Below, piece after piece: positions 6,889-14,306 of a stretch of 25,663 bases of DNA (positions are counted from its first letter, which is position 1; each line of letters opens with the position of its first letter). Source of the stretch: Candidatus Altarchaeota archaeon (GTDB lineage: Archaea > SpSt-1190); the NCBI GenBank assembly GCA_030590165.1, contig JAUUZA010000009.1, positions 1 to 25,663 of the forward strand. The letters are read 5' to 3'. A program made the translations under genes and the position numbers. The notes below the pieces were generated by a model that saw only the letters and a list, made by a program, of their open reading frames with translations, was not told where the DNA came from and searched no databases.

Positions 6889-7990
6889 ATTCAATTAATC
6901 TGGCTTGTTTAGAAATTTGAGACCAAACCGTACTTTTCTTTTTCCATTCATCCCATTTCCATACTGTTTTCAATCGAAGTTCTAAGTCGGAAAGTGAATT
7001 GTATTTTTCTGGTTTTAATTGCAAGGCTTTTTCTACTGCTTCTCGTAAGTGCCAAACCCCAACAGGGTATATGTATTTATCCCCAATCTGTCTTAAAATG
7101 ATGCAAGCGGCTAATTTATTCTTTTTATTGAGGTGTTTTAAAACTTCAAGTCGTGTTGCATAATATGCTCCAGTAATGTTTGTGGCATATTTCTTTTTTA
7201 ATTGTCCATATTCGTTGTCGTGAATAATTTCACCTTCAAACCATCTTTCCATCATTTCAAAGGCCCAACCCCAAGGAAGTAAAATAATTAAAAAGTGATT
7301 GTCCCAATGTTCAATTTGGTAAAGTTCGAAATTTTGAAGTTGAGGTTTACTTCTAATTTTTACAAAATAATCTTTTGCTAAGATTGAATCAACTGCTGTG
7401 ATTGCCCACCGTGTTGGAACAAGTTTTTTTTGAGTTGGTATCCCCAGATTCCCTGTGCTTAATGTTTGAACCATATATTCAAAACCATAATTTTTTATTT
7501 TTAATAAGGCGTCTTTTGTTTTAATATCATAATTATCAACGAGTGAATAAATTTTTCCAGGAACTTTTACATCACCATGTGTAATTTTTTCAATTGAGGC
7601 AATAATACCTCTTGGATCTGAACTTTGACCTGTTATTGATTTGAGTTTGACATCAAAATCTACAGGTTTTACACTCAGGGCTGTTTCTTCCTTTGTTCTA
7701 ATTCCTTTCATCTGAAAAGTTCTGAGTTGATTAGCTCTAACGCCAACAAATTCTTCAAGTGTTAAACCATATGCATCTTTGGGCATTCCGTTTAATGCTA
7801 AATTTGGTCCAATTGCTACGCGTGGATAATTTTTCCATGAAATTAAAAAATTAGGAGGGGAAGGTGCTTCAACTTCTTTTTTGAGTTTTAACTCTTTGAA
7901 TTTTTTTATTCTATTATAAAGGGGGCAATGTTTTAGCCCACAAAGTAGTTTACCCTTACAACGAATACAAAGTTTGGAGTCTATAAACAC
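6881..7990 (-). CDS. nre: Archaeal Nre DNA-repair protein
   Basis: A 369-residue member of the archaea-specific Nre family, linked to DNA repair with PCNA. The N-terminal zinc-finger-like element has C8, C11, C17 and C22 in CIRCKGKLLCGLKHC. The family core shows PRVAIGPNLALNG, QSSDPRGIIASIEK and VPTRWAITAVDSIL. The last eight residues, QARLIEFT, fit most of a PCNA-interacting box (Qxx-hydrophobic-xx-aromatic), with Thr where a second aromatic is usual. The start is GTG at 7990; TTTATAAT at 8011-8018 is centred 24.5 bp upstream, supporting a leaderless start. It diverges from the TFS gene. Confidence 0.9.
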   Translation of the reverse strand: MFIDSKLCIRCKGKLLCGLKHCPLYNRIKKFKELKLKKEVEAPSPPNFLISWKNYPRVAIGPNLALNGMPKDAYGLTLEEFVGVRANQLRTFQMKGIRTKEETALSVKPVDFDVKLKSITGQSSDPRGIIASIEKITHGDVKVPGKIYSLVDNYDIKTKDALLKIKNYGFEYMVQTLSTGNLGIPTQKKLVPTRWAITAVDSILAKDYFVKIRSKPQLQNFELYQIEHWDNHFLIILLPWGWAFEMMERWFEGEIIHDNEYGQLKKKYATNITGAYYATRLEVLKHLNKKNKLAACIILRQIGDKYIYPVGVWHLREAVEKALQLKPEKYNSLSDLELRLKTVWKWDEWKKKSTVWSQISKQARLIEFT

Positions 7991-8010
7991 TAAAAACCAT
8001 GTTTTTTTGA

Positions 8011-8018
8011 TTTATAAT
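8011..8018 (-). promoter_or_regulatory. TATA box of nre
   Basis: TTTATAAT (ATTATAAA on the gene strand) is centred 24.5 bp from the GTG start at 7990, the spacing seen at several other genes in this window. Confidence 0.55.
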
Positions 8019-8047
8019 TGTCTTGATGAGCCTGCCATTTTCGAAAC

Positions 8048-8074
8048 TTTTTTATTTGGGAGCCTCCTTAGGAG
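8048..8074 (+). promoter_or_regulatory. TFS promoter: T-rich TATA-like box plus CTCC-TTA-GGAG palindrome
   Basis: TTTTTTATTT (8048-8057) is centred 25.5 bp before ATG 8078. Between them lies the short palindrome CTCCTTAGGAG (8064-8074). AGGAGAT ends one base before the ATG, too close for a normal Shine-Dalgarno motif, so a leaderless start is likelier. A regulatory role for the palindrome is only a possibility. Confidence 0.4.
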
Positions 8075-8077
8075 ATA

Positions 8078-8413
8078 ATGGCAATTAAATTTTGTCCGAA
8101 ATGTGGTTCTATGATGGTTCCAGTGAAACAAGAAGATGGAATCGGTTGGAAATGTCGAAAATGTGAGCATATTCAAGCTGTTGTGAATAAGAAAGAAGTG
8201 GTCATTAAAGAGAAAATTAAAGAAATTGTTGAAATTCCTGTATTTGATGCAGATAAAACAAGAGACGAACTTTCAACTATTGAAATAGATTGCAGTAAAT
8301 GTGGTGGAAAAAAAGCAATTTGGTGGATTCAACAGACCCGTTCTGGTGATGAACCTGCAACCCGATTTTATAAATGTATAAAGTGCAATCACACTTGGCG
8401 TGAATATGCTTAA
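8078..8413 (+). CDS. tfs: Transcription factor S (TFS, TFIIS-like cleavage factor)
   Basis: A 111-residue factor that stimulates RNA cleavage by stalled archaeal RNA polymerase. It has two zinc ribbons: an N-terminal one resembling the RPB9 N-domain (C6, C9, C26, C29) and a C-terminal TFIIS-type one (C72, C75, C100, C103). The catalytic acidic hairpin RSGDEPATRFYKC carries D91 and E92, so it should be cleavage-competent and not an inhibitory TFS4-type variant. A lysine-rich linker joins the ribbons. The length is typical. Confidence 0.95.
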   Translation: MAIKFCPKCGSMMVPVKQEDGIGWKCRKCEHIQAVVNKKEVVIKEKIKEIVEIPVFDADKTRDELSTIEIDCSKCGGKKAIWWIQQTRSGDEPATRFYKCIKCNHTWREYA

Positions 8414-8416
8414 GAT

Positions 8417-8422
8417 TTATAA
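8417..8422 (+). promoter_or_regulatory. TATA box of uppS
   Basis: TTATAA within ATTTATAATTT is centred 24.5 bp before ATG 8444, directly after the TFS stop codon. Confidence 0.55.
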
Positions 8423-8443
8423 TTTGTTTTGCTGAATTAGAGT

Positions 8444-9178
8444 ATGCCAAAAAAGGATTTAATAGAAACAGGTATACTTCATTTGGCCATAGTTCCAGAC
8501 GGTAATAGAAGATATGCAAAGAAAAGAGGACTGCCAGAAAAATTTGGTCATTATCAAGGCATTAAAAATGCCAAGAAAATTGTAAAGTTTATTTTTAATA
8601 AAACTGACATAAAATATTTGACTATGTATGGATTTTCAAAATATAATTTCAATAGGGATGAAGAAGAAAAATCAAATCTTTTTTATAAATTAGCTGAAAT
8701 TGTGGAGAAGGGGAGTGAATGGATTCCTGATGATGTGGGTCTTATTCCTGCTGGGGACCTTTCAAAGTTTGAACAATACAAAATTATAGATTCAAAAGAA
8801 GGAGAACCATCAAATTTGAAACAATTATTTGAAAGCGTTTCAAAAATAAGTAAGTCAGATAGATATTTTACTGTTTTAATTGGGTATGATGGTATTGACG
8901 AAATTGAACTTGGTGTGGAGAAATTACTTGAAGCCCAAAAAGCAGGAGAAAAGATTTCAGGTAAAGACATCCAAAAATATACATATACTTCATTTTTACC
9001 GCCAGTCGATTTAATGATAAGAACTGGAAATGAACAAAGAATTTCAGGATTTATGCCATATTTAATATCTTATGCTGAATTACATTTTGATAAGAAGATG
9101 TGGCCTGCTTTTGGAGTAAATCGCTTGAGTAAAATTATTAAAAAATATAGTAAGAGACAAAGGCGTTTTGGTAAATGA
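8444..9178 (+). CDS. uppS: cis-Prenyltransferase (undecaprenyl/polyprenyl diphosphate synthase family)
   Basis: Condenses isopentenyl diphosphate into long cis-polyprenyl diphosphates, the precursors of the lipid carrier for archaeal glycan assembly. The 244 residues include the catalytic-Asp motif VPDGNRRYA (D19), GHYQGIKNAKKI, the YGFSKYNFNRDEEE segment corresponding to the family's TFSxxNxxR, and the C-terminal DLMIRTGNEQRISGFMPY followed by SYAELHF, where the Arg and Glu bind the diphosphate. The variant DGNRR (bacterial enzymes have DGNGRW) is seen in archaeal members. The gene converges on the GPT-family transferase with a 4-bp gap, and the two probably act in one pathway. Confidence 0.92.
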   Translation: MPKKDLIETGILHLAIVPDGNRRYAKKRGLPEKFGHYQGIKNAKKIVKFIFNKTDIKYLTMYGFSKYNFNRDEEEKSNLFYKLAEIVEKGSEWIPDDVGLIPAGDLSKFEQYKIIDSKEGEPSNLKQLFESVSKISKSDRYFTVLIGYDGIDEIELGVEKLLEAQKAGEKISGKDIQKYTYTSFLPPVDLMIRTGNEQRISGFMPYLISYAELHFDKKMWPAFGVNRLSKIIKKYSKRQRRFGK

Positions 9179-9182
9179 GATA

Positions 9183-10151
9183 TTAAACGAACCAAACAAG
9201 TATTGAGAAAAATGCTGAGATTGCCCAAGTGAATTGGACTATTTGTTTTTCAGTAAAATTTCCATTCATAAAGATGTGGGGGAGTGAATAGATTCCATCC
9301 TGTCTGTGAATTTTCCCATTTTTTAAAATTCCTATTGTTGGTTTTTTGAATCTTCCTCGAAGTTTTAGTAAACCTTCAATGATAAAGGGTATTGAGATAA
9401 TGATGGCTGCTTTTTCTACATTTCCAACTATGGCAATTGTTGCAAGTGTCGCACCTAAGAAATATGTAATACTGTCTCCTGGTAAAAATTTAGAGGGAAA
9501 TTTATTAAATAAGAAAAATCCAGATATTGCTCCAAGGGCACCAAATGCAATTATTTTTGCTGCTAAATTTGAATAAAAATAAGTGTAGAGGCTTAGGGAG
9601 GTAAGATAAATTATTGCCATGCCAGATTCAAGACCATTGAAACCACCCAAAAGATTTACCATATTTGAAGCGCCCATAAAGGCAATTGGAATTATAAAAA
9701 GCGGATAGATAAAACTTAGATTAATATTTCCAATAAAAGGAAGCATCATTTTTGGCGTTCCAAGTCTTAGTGCCATTAAAGGAAGCGCCGCCCAAATTGT
9801 CATTAATGGTTTTTGCCATTGCTTCAGTCCTGTTCTTTTTCCTTCTGCTGAATTTACATCATCAAGGAAACCCACAAAGGTTACAAGCGCAATTGAAAGT
9901 ATGCTTGCCAGAATTTCTAATAAGAAATTAAATTCACCATAAATATATGTCCTTAAAAAAATGTAAAGCATCGCAGCGACATAGAATCCAAAAAAAACTG
10001 GGATTCCTCCGCTAGTTGGTAATTTAGGCTTGTTTTTCTTATGTACATCTAAACCAACGAGTCCTGCCTTTTTAAAATAAGATTTGAGCCAATTTGACAA
10101 TAAAAAACTTGAAACGAAGGCTATTATCATTTCAACTATGAAAGTCTCCAC
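9183..10151 (-). CDS. GPT/MraY-family sugar-1-phosphate transferase (AglH/DPAGT1-like)
   Basis: Polytopic membrane enzyme of 322 residues that moves a sugar-1-phosphate, typically GlcNAc-1-P, from a UDP-sugar to a polyprenyl phosphate as the first step of lipid-linked glycan assembly. Family motifs are VHKKNKPKLPTSGG (about 36-49), the Mg-binding DD97-98 in GFLDDV, NMVNLLGGFNGLESG, and LPGDSITYFLGA. About ten hydrophobic segments surround them. The FNGLESG and IHRQDGI segments look closer to the archaeal/eukaryotic GPT group than to MraY, fitting an N-glycosylation or surface-polymer role. The start is GTG at 10151 with ATTTATAAAT centred 24.5 bp upstream. The sugar specificity is unknown. 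Confidence 0.88.
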   Translation of the reverse strand: METFIVEMIIAFVSSFLLSNWLKSYFKKAGLVGLDVHKKNKPKLPTSGGIPVFFGFYVAAMLYIFLRTYIYGEFNFLLEILASILSIALVTFVGFLDDVNSAEGKRTGLKQWQKPLMTIWAALPLMALRLGTPKMMLPFIGNINLSFIYPLFIIPIAFMGASNMVNLLGGFNGLESGMAIIYLTSLSLYTYFYSNLAAKIIAFGALGAISGFFLFNKFPSKFLPGDSITYFLGATLATIAIVGNVEKAAIIISIPFIIEGLLKLRGRFKKPTIGILKNGKIHRQDGIYSLPHIFMNGNFTEKQIVQFTWAISAFFSILVWFV

Positions 10152-10170
10152 TATAGCCCATACTTTTTGG

Positions 10171-10180
10171 ATTTATAAAT
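10171..10180 (-). promoter_or_regulatory. Palindromic TATA box of the GPT-family gene
   Basis: ATTTATAAAT is perfectly palindromic and centred 24.5 bp from GTG 10151 on the minus strand. In the plus direction it would start transcription near 10201, just before the alternative ATG 10214 of the next gene, so it may be bidirectional. Confidence 0.55.
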
Positions 10181-10236
10181 TATGATGACGTTTTTTCTTT
10201 AATCCGTTAATAAATGAGATTAAAAGAACAAATCTT

Positions 10237-10246
10237 AATATATAGA
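10237..10246 (+). promoter_or_regulatory. TATA-like box of the TIM-barrel operon
   Basis: TAATATATAG is centred about 24 bp before GTG 10265. This is the main reason for preferring the GTG over the upstream in-frame ATG 10214. Confidence 0.4.
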
Positions 10247-10264
10247 ACCTGCAGGCATAATCTT

Positions 10265-12202
10265 GTGGCAGATAAGAGAAAACCGACAGTAGGTTCTACA
10301 GTTGCGCCTCCGAGTGAGAAGGCTGACTTTTTGAGTCAATTACAGAATACTTTTGAGCGTGGTGTTGTCAGTGCTGAAGTTGACATTGGGGGATTGCTTA
10401 ATCAACAACAAGGAGCTGGAGGAAGTGTTAAAACCTTGTTTGGAGAGGCCGTAAGAACTACAACGGGTCCACAAGGAGTATCAGATAGTTTAATTAGCAA
10501 AATGAAAAATATTGCTAGTGTTTATAATGGGCAATTTAGAACTCATGCACCGATGCAAGCTAATCCAGCAGGATTAACTGAGATAGGAAGGACACAAGCT
10601 GCTCTTTTGCTTAAAAAAAGTTTGGATTATACTACTAAGCTTGATGGAAAACATATGACCGTTCATCCAATTGGTCAAATGAGTTATTATTTTGTTGAAC
10701 CCTTTGTTGGAATGCCTTTTCAAGTTAGTAATCCTTTTATGCTTTCTAAAAATAAAGAAGAACTTACAAATTTAATGAATGAGTTTGGAGTTAAAGACCC
10801 AGTGTTAAAAGATCAAATTGAGAGTGAATGGAGAAATTTTGTAAGAGTACTTCCTTTGAATTTTGCAGAAAAATATGGTGCAGTAGCTATTCAAGAAGTT
10901 CAAAAATTTAAAGGTGAACTTGGTGCGTGTAGGGCAGGAAAATTGATGGAGAAATATGAAAATAATCCAGAAGGACTATTAAAAAGAACTCAAGAACTTG
11001 AACACAAATTAGACCCACAAGTTTTTCAAGCTATGATGAACAATTTAGATTCCGCTAAAAACCCAAGTGACAAAAAACAATTAATAGACATGATAGATTT
11101 TCATAAAGAACGTGCAAATGAAGGTTGGAAAAAAGCTGCACTTGCAATGTTAGACCCAATGACTCGTGATGGAGAAATTGTTTCTGCTTCAAATGAATTA
11201 AGAAAACTTTATAATAAAAAAAATAAAAGCGGGAGTGAAGAGAATAGGCTTAATCAACTTTTAAAGGAACATCGCGATAAGATTGATAAAATAAGGTTTG
11301 ACGCTTGGGGAAGCGTAATGGAGTCAGGTAGATTTGGTCCATTTAAAGATTCACAAGAAACGACCATGAAGCATGTTGTTGATACTTTTGATAGGATTTT
11401 CAAAGGAATAGTGCAAGAAAAAGGTGCAACATATAAACGTCTTAAGGCAAAAAAAATGACCATAGGTTTGGAAAATCTTTTTCCGATGGTACCTGAAAAA
11501 GGGTATATGCAAGGATTTGCTCACTTTTACAAACCAGAACATATGATTGAATTAATAAAAAAAGTGAAAGCAAAAGCAAAGGTCAATGGGCTTCCTGAAG
11601 ATGTTGTTACAATTACATTTGATATCGGTCATGCTGCAGCAAGTGGAATAAAACCGAGTGACTTCTTAAAAAAATTAAAGAAAGGCGGAATTGACCCAAA
11701 ATATATTCACTTAGTTGGTGGTCCGGGATATGGTCATGGTCATATTGCTTGGGGTGATTGGCTTGATGAAGTTAGTAAAATGGACCCAGGAATTTTAACT
11801 AAATTAATGGATGTTGGTGCAATTAATATTGAAGGTGGACAAGGTTTGTATGATACTGAAGTTACTCTTAATACTATGTGGAATGATGGTTTGCCTATGG
11901 AAGCTATGATGGCAATGGCAGGTGGACCAGAAAATTTTTCTCCACAATTTATAGACAGGGCAGGTTATGCTTCTAGACCAAATGAGCAAATGGCTAGAGG
12001 TTATTTTGGGACTCAAATGCCTGTTCGTTCTTTCTATTCATTCCAAAACGAAACGTCACTTCAACCGATGAAGGGCGCCTTTGGGAGTTATTCTATGCCA
12101 GGTAGGTATGCAGGAGGATATACAATAGGTCCGAGCCGAACCTCAAATGTTTGGGCAAGTTCGCAACCATTATTGTATTCATCAAAACGAGGAAAGGATT
12201 AG
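10265..12202 (+). CDS. Large endonuclease IV-like TIM-barrel metalloprotein with big insertion
   Basis: A 645-residue protein from GTG 10265; ATG 10214 would add 17 residues. It resembles endonuclease IV and xylose-isomerase-like TIM barrels. Most Nfo metal-ligand positions occur in order: H94 (RTHAP), H134 (VHPIG), E403 (GLEN), D453 and H456 (FDIGHA), H482 (IHLVG), H493 (HGHIAWG) and E523 (INIEGG). H491 stands where Nfo has the Asp of DRH. Between H134 and E403 lies a charged, helix-rich insertion; the corresponding gap in E. coli Nfo is 36 residues. A Gly/Met/Tyr/Ser/Arg-rich tail of about 65 residues follows the barrel. It heads an operon with two nucleotidyltransferases. Function could be AP-site or other phosphoester cleavage, or sugar isomerisation; I cannot decide which. 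Confidence 0.72.
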   Translation: MADKRKPTVGSTVAPPSEKADFLSQLQNTFERGVVSAEVDIGGLLNQQQGAGGSVKTLFGEAVRTTTGPQGVSDSLISKMKNIASVYNGQFRTHAPMQANPAGLTEIGRTQAALLLKKSLDYTTKLDGKHMTVHPIGQMSYYFVEPFVGMPFQVSNPFMLSKNKEELTNLMNEFGVKDPVLKDQIESEWRNFVRVLPLNFAEKYGAVAIQEVQKFKGELGACRAGKLMEKYENNPEGLLKRTQELEHKLDPQVFQAMMNNLDSAKNPSDKKQLIDMIDFHKERANEGWKKAALAMLDPMTRDGEIVSASNELRKLYNKKNKSGSEENRLNQLLKEHRDKIDKIRFDAWGSVMESGRFGPFKDSQETTMKHVVDTFDRIFKGIVQEKGATYKRLKAKKMTIGLENLFPMVPEKGYMQGFAHFYKPEHMIELIKKVKAKAKVNGLPEDVVTITFDIGHAAASGIKPSDFLKKLKKGGIDPKYIHLVGGPGYGHGHIAWGDWLDEVSKMDPGILTKLMDVGAINIEGGQGLYDTEVTLNTMWNDGLPMEAMMAMAGGPENFSPQFIDRAGYASRPNEQMARGYFGTQMPVRSFYSFQNETSLQPMKGAFGSYSMPGRYAGGYTIGPSRTSNVWASSQPLLYSSKRGKD

Positions 12203-12210
12203 GTGTTAAA

Positions 12211-13044
12211 ATGAGTATGAGAAAAAAAGAAGAAGTATTAACAGACATTCAAAAAACAAAAATGAGGATGGAAGAAGTTGATAAGGTTTATGACTTTACT
12301 TCAACTGTAGTTAAAAAATTTGGAACTTTCATTAAGGCAGTTGCAGTATTTGGTTCATTTGCTAAAAAGACAGAAAGTGAATCAAGTGATGTTGATGTTG
12401 TTGTGATTGTGGATGATTCCTTTGGTCCAATGGATAAGGCACTTTATATTGCCTTTCAGTCTGAAATGAATTCATTAACAAAATTATATCCAAAATTACA
12501 TTTGAATACTGTAAGTATAAGTCAGTTCTGGGATTCGGTAAGGAGGGGAGACCCACTTGCAATTCAAATGCTTAGGGATGGGGTGGCGTTATATGACTTA
12601 GGTTTTTTTGTACCACTAAAAAGACTGTTGATTCAAGGAAAGATTCGTCCAACGACTGAAGCAGTGAATGCAGCATTAAGTCGTGCATTTTTTAATGCGA
12701 ATAATTATACTAATGTTTTGCTTAGTGGGGTTCACACTCTTTATTGGGCGACTGTTGAGGCGGCACATGCAGGTGTTATGAAATATGGAAAAATTTCTGG
12801 TTCTCCCTATGAAATGGCAGATTTGTTAAAAGAAACTTTACTAAAAGATAAAATAATTACAGTTGAAGATGTCAAAATATATGAAAGAATATTTTCAATG
12901 GAAAAAGAAATTGAGAAAGGCGAATTAACATATATTGAAGCAGAAAAATTAGAAGAAGTTCATAAAGCGGTAATTAAATTTGTAACAAAAATTGATGCTT
13001 GGATAAATATGGAAGGTATAAAAAAGACTTTAGGAGATAAGTAA
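12211..13044 (+). CDS. Nucleotidyltransferase-fold protein 1
   Basis: A 277-residue protein. I chose ATG 12211 because GGTG at 12202-12205 lies 5 bp upstream; a frame starting at 12151 would run far into the preceding gene. The polymerase-beta-type core has an exact GSx10DxD motif: G48, S49, D60, D62. The position expected for the third catalytic acid (LHLNTVSI) carries N99. A helical C-terminal region of about 150 residues (PLKRLLIQGKIRPTTEAVNAAL onward) aligns by eye with the next gene and resembles the helical substrate-binding or HEPN-like domains often joined to such cores. No Rx4-6H HEPN nuclease motif is evident. The substrate is unknown. Confidence 0.75.
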   Translation: MSMRKKEEVLTDIQKTKMRMEEVDKVYDFTSTVVKKFGTFIKAVAVFGSFAKKTESESSDVDVVVIVDDSFGPMDKALYIAFQSEMNSLTKLYPKLHLNTVSISQFWDSVRRGDPLAIQMLRDGVALYDLGFFVPLKRLLIQGKIRPTTEAVNAALSRAFFNANNYTNVLLSGVHTLYWATVEAAHAGVMKYGKISGSPYEMADLLKETLLKDKIITVEDVKIYERIFSMEKEIEKGELTYIEAEKLEEVHKAVIKFVTKIDAWINMEGIKKTLGDK

Positions 13045-13045
13045 T

Positions 13046-14302
13046 ATGCCTAAAAAAGCTTCAATTAGACCTGTTAAGCAGGAAAAAACTAAACTTAAAA
13101 AAATAAATAAAAAAGATAATAAAGAAGAAAAAGCAACATCAAAAACCTTTGAAAAAGCAAAGAAGAGGCGTCAAGTTTTTCTGAGAGCAAAAGTTAAGGC
13201 AGCAGAACGATTTTCAGCTGTTGCTCGTCAAAAACTTGGCAATATGGTTAAAAGTGTAGTTTTAATTGGGAGCTTAGCAAGAAATGATTTCAAACCCGGT
13301 TCGGATATTGATATGCTTGTGATTCTTGATGATACGCAACGAGACGTTCCAGATGAATTGAAGGAAAAACTTTTAGCAATGCTTAATGACCTTGGTAAAA
13401 AAATTGATAAAAAAATGCAAGTTCAGATTCATACAATTACTGAAATGTTTCAGTTTGCGAAAGAGGGCGACAATATTATTTACAATTTTCTCAGACACTC
13501 AAAATTAATTTATGATGGTGGTATTATGAAGCCACTTAAGAATTTGCTTAAAGCAGGTGAAATTAAACCGACGAAGGAATCAGTAATGCGTTCCATGGAA
13601 GGGGCAGATTTTTATATGAAAAAAGTGAATCAATACATTGAATGGATTTTAGAAAGATATTATCGTTCAATAACTTGGGCAGGAAATGCATTCATTATGT
13701 CAATGGATGGTCAACCAGCTTCAGTTCCTGAACTTCCAATTGTTTTGAAAGCACATGCGGATAAGGGAGTCATACCTCAAGAAGTACCTTTAATTGCTGC
13801 TGAAGTGATTAAACTTTTCAAGTCAGTTGAGCACGAAGAAAGTAAGGCAACAATGGAAATAATTTACAAACTTCATCCAAAGGTAATAAAATATCTTGAC
13901 GCTCTTAGAAAAGATGTAATTGGTTCAATTGTTGAAGATAGTTTGAAAGGTACAATGAAAGCTAAGATTAAAACAATGCCAAAAATGATATTTGAATTTA
14001 CTAAGGGACGTGCCTTTGTTTGGCTTTTAGGTGACGGAGTTTATGTTGCAAATTATGAGAATGATAAACTTAGTAAGGTTTACAAATCAAAAGTTGAAGG
14101 AGGGAAGGTTGCTAGTTTTAAAAGTATTAAAAGTGAAAAACTTTTCCAAGCAATGGAAGCCAGTGATTTGAAGCCACTAATTAATATTGACCTTTTGAAA
14201 ATGATATATGCTGCATTGCCCACTGGTGTTAAGAAACCTTTGAAAAAAATTGCAATTGAATATCCTGGGCGTGCAATGATAGACTTGGGTAAAATAATTT
14301 AG
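13046..14302 (+). CDS. Nucleotidyltransferase-fold protein 2 (paralogue)
   Basis: A 418-residue paralogue of the preceding gene, starting 2 bp after its stop with an AGGAGAT motif 7 bp upstream of the ATG. A very lysine-rich N-terminal tail (1-50) precedes the core, which has an exact GSx10DxD motif: G75, S76, D87, D89. The expected third acidic position (VQIHTI) is Q127. The helical domain begins with PLKNLLKAGEIKPT, parallel to the neighbour's PLKRLLIQGKIRPT. An extra C-terminal domain of about 120 residues (FEFTKGRAFVWLLGDGVYVA to the end) is absent from the neighbour and I do not recognise it. The two proteins may work as a heteromeric pair with the TIM-barrel protein. Confidence 0.72.
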   Translation: MPKKASIRPVKQEKTKLKKINKKDNKEEKATSKTFEKAKKRRQVFLRAKVKAAERFSAVARQKLGNMVKSVVLIGSLARNDFKPGSDIDMLVILDDTQRDVPDELKEKLLAMLNDLGKKIDKKMQVQIHTITEMFQFAKEGDNIIYNFLRHSKLIYDGGIMKPLKNLLKAGEIKPTKESVMRSMEGADFYMKKVNQYIEWILERYYRSITWAGNAFIMSMDGQPASVPELPIVLKAHADKGVIPQEVPLIAAEVIKLFKSVEHEESKATMEIIYKLHPKVIKYLDALRKDVIGSIVEDSLKGTMKAKIKTMPKMIFEFTKGRAFVWLLGDGVYVANYENDKLSKVYKSKVEGGKVASFKSIKSEKLFQAMEASDLKPLINIDLLKMIYAALPTGVKKPLKKIAIEYPGRAMIDLGKII

Positions 14303-14306
14303 GTAC

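Noticed and set aside
8023-8029. TGATGAG considered as a C box of a C/D guide RNA in the nre-tfs gap
   Set aside because: No matching D box (CTGA) at suitable distance, and the segment is already explained by the two promoters.
10182-10188. ATGATGA considered as a C box upstream of the TIM-barrel gene
   Set aside because: No D box nearby before coding sequence begins; the segment overlaps promoter DNA.
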